Source: Lentisphaerae bacterium GWF2_38_69 (GTDB lineage: Bacteria; Verrucomicrobiota; Lentisphaeria; Victivallales; GWF2-38-69). Taken from it: 64,000 bases of DNA. The notes below the pieces were generated by a model. It saw nothing but the letters and a program-made list of their open reading frames with translations, was not told the origin of the DNA and did not search any database. Both the position numbers and the translations under genes were made by a program. Below are positions 62,987-64,000 of the stretch, piece by piece. Position 1 is the first letter of the stretch; each line of letters opens with the position of its first letter. The stretch spans positions 62,001 through 126,000 of the forward strand of contig MHBE01000005.1 in NCBI GenBank assembly GCA_001803205.1. The letters run 5' to 3'.

Positions 62987-64000
62987 ATGCCCAAGATAGC
63001 TAGAGTCCTTGTTAATCTTTCCTTAAATAAACATTATGAATATTTAGTTCCTGATTCTCTTTCAAATGATGTAAAAGTTGGTTCAAAGGTCATTGTTCCA
63101 TTCAGAAACAGACATATTGAAGGGCATATTGTTTCATTTTCCGAACAGACTTTCTTTTCAGATAAACTTAAAGAAATAAGCTCATTATGTTATAAGTCAC
63201 CAGTCATTCCGCAAAACTTGCTTTCTCTTGGAGATTGGATTGGTTCTTACTACTGCTGCTCAAAAGAGCAATCCCTGAGAGCATTGTTGCCAGGCGCGGT
63301 AAGAAGCGGGAAGATTTCAAAAAAAGAAGCTATCCATATTTACATTAGTGACAGGGATAAGGCAGCTGAGTTTTTATTTCGTGATAAGACCAAATCCGAA
63401 CATCAGAAAGCGATTCTTAAGGCTCTGATCCAAAGACCAGATATGCTCTTGTCAAATCTGAAGAAAATGACTTTAGTATCTGATTCGGCCATTAAATCAT
63501 TAATAGATAAGAAGCTTATAGGTAAGGAAAAGAGATATGTTGGCAGAGACCCTTTTTCTGTCCCTATAACTCCGGATGTGGAAATTCCTGTTCTTACTGA
63601 CGAACAATCAAAAGCTGTCAGTGTAATTACAGATATGCAGGATAAGAAAATTGAAGCCGTAACAGCATTGCTTTTTGGAGTTACAGGAAGCGGTAAGACT
63701 GAAGTTTATCTCAGAAGTATAAAAGAAGCTCTTGATAGGGGAAAAGATTCAATAGTACTGGTGCCTGAAATAGCTTTGACTCCACAGACGACAGAAAGAT
63801 TTAGAGCCAGGTTTGGAAATATGGTTTCCGTTCTTCATAGCGCCTTGAGCGATGGGGAAAGATATGATGAATGGATGAAAATATATGAAGATAAAGTAAA
63901 AATCGTAGTCGGCGCCAGAAGCGCTCTTTTTGCCCCTTTTAGAAATCTTGGATTGATTATTGTAGACGAGGAACATGAAAACTCTTACAAACAGGACGAA
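62987..64000 (+). CDS. priA: Primosomal protein N' (PriA), N-terminal part
   Basis: 338 codons, cut at the window end. PriA reloads the replisome at stalled forks. The N-terminal DNA-binding domain (VNLSLNKHYEYLVPDSL, KVIVPFRNRHIEGHIV) and the helicase motifs LFGVTGSGKTEVYLRSI (Walker A), LVPEIALTPQTTERF and IIVDEEHENSYKQ (DEEH box) are seen. The zinc-binding and C-terminal helicase parts lie outside. Confidence 0.95.
   Translation, partial: MPKIARVLVNLSLNKHYEYLVPDSLSNDVKVGSKVIVPFRNRHIEGHIVSFSEQTFFSDKLKEISSLCYKSPVIPQNLLSLGDWIGSYYCCSKEQSLRALLPGAVRSGKISKKEAIHIYISDRDKAAEFLFRDKTKSEHQKAILKALIQRPDMLLSNLKKMTLVSDSAIKSLIDKKLIGKEKRYVGRDPFSVPITPDVEIPVLTDEQSKAVSVITDMQDKKIEAVTALLFGVTGSGKTEVYLRSIKEALDRGKDSIVLVPEIALTPQTTERFRARFGNMVSVLHSALSDGERYDEWMKIYEDKVKIVVGARSALFAPFRNLGLIIVDEEHENSYKQDE

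Noticed and set aside
1-64000. CRISPR arrays, insertion sequences, rRNA genes, prophage genes
   Set aside because: No regularly spaced repeats, transposase motifs, rRNA sequence or phage structural genes were recognised.

Overview
The window is a contiguous piece of a low-G+C bacterial chromosome, densely packed with genes on both strands. The cell is Gram-negative: LpxB (lipid A), lipobox proteins, an ExbB/ExbD/TonB-like operon and MurC are present. A lifestyle with little or no oxygen is suggested, not proven, by an electron-bifurcating NfnAB transhydrogenase, a radical SAM protein without a clear role and a 2-hydroxyacyl-CoA dehydratase/activase fusion. GatCAB implies that Gln-tRNA and/or Asn-tRNA is made by the indirect route. 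I cannot fix the phylum from the sequence alone.

Layout. 1-4.8 kb: rsmB (cut by the window edge), tRNA-His, and a leftward operon nfnA-nfnB-GNAT-larB whose last gene runs antisense into the tRNA. 4.8-11.4 kb: an ankyrin lipoprotein, then gatCAB with a HAD phosphatase, and an OB-fold exported protein. 11.5-21.1 kb: a SNF2 helicase, divergent from a rightward run of lysozyme-inhibitor-like lipoprotein, murC, an EamA transporter, prmA, homospermidine synthase and guanine deaminase. 21.1-23.9 kb: a thiamine ABC transporter (binding protein and fused permease) under a TPP riboswitch with its own terminator. 23.9-27.9 kb: a GNAT/ATP-grasp enzyme pair behind a textbook sigma-54 promoter, divergent from a sigma-54 activator with a degenerate receiver domain. 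27.9-37 kb: two transporters, a second OB-fold protein, an unknown protein, a radical SAM protein, rplU, an RDD protein, and terC-sppA-lpxB.

37-47.7 kb is an accessory island: a type I restriction-modification system in the order hsdR, two membrane proteins of unknown function, hsdS, darT, darG, a decayed AlbA_2-type gene, hsdM. It ends next to tRNA-Gln. No integrase or transposase is visible.

47.8-64 kb returns to core genes: glycosyltransferase, ispE, cysE, mnmE, the dehydratase/activase fusion with an FmdB-like zinc ribbon, the recA-TPR-exbB-exbD-tonB-like-zinc ribbon run, a membrane-anchored peptide-binding protein and the start of priA.

Promoters that can be read share TTGnnn, a 16-17 bp spacer and a TAT-rich -10 box. 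The most interesting points are the sigma-54-controlled GNAT/ATP-grasp locus, the two unknown membrane proteins and DarTG lodged inside the type I system, and an ExbD whose proton-path aspartate is an asparagine.
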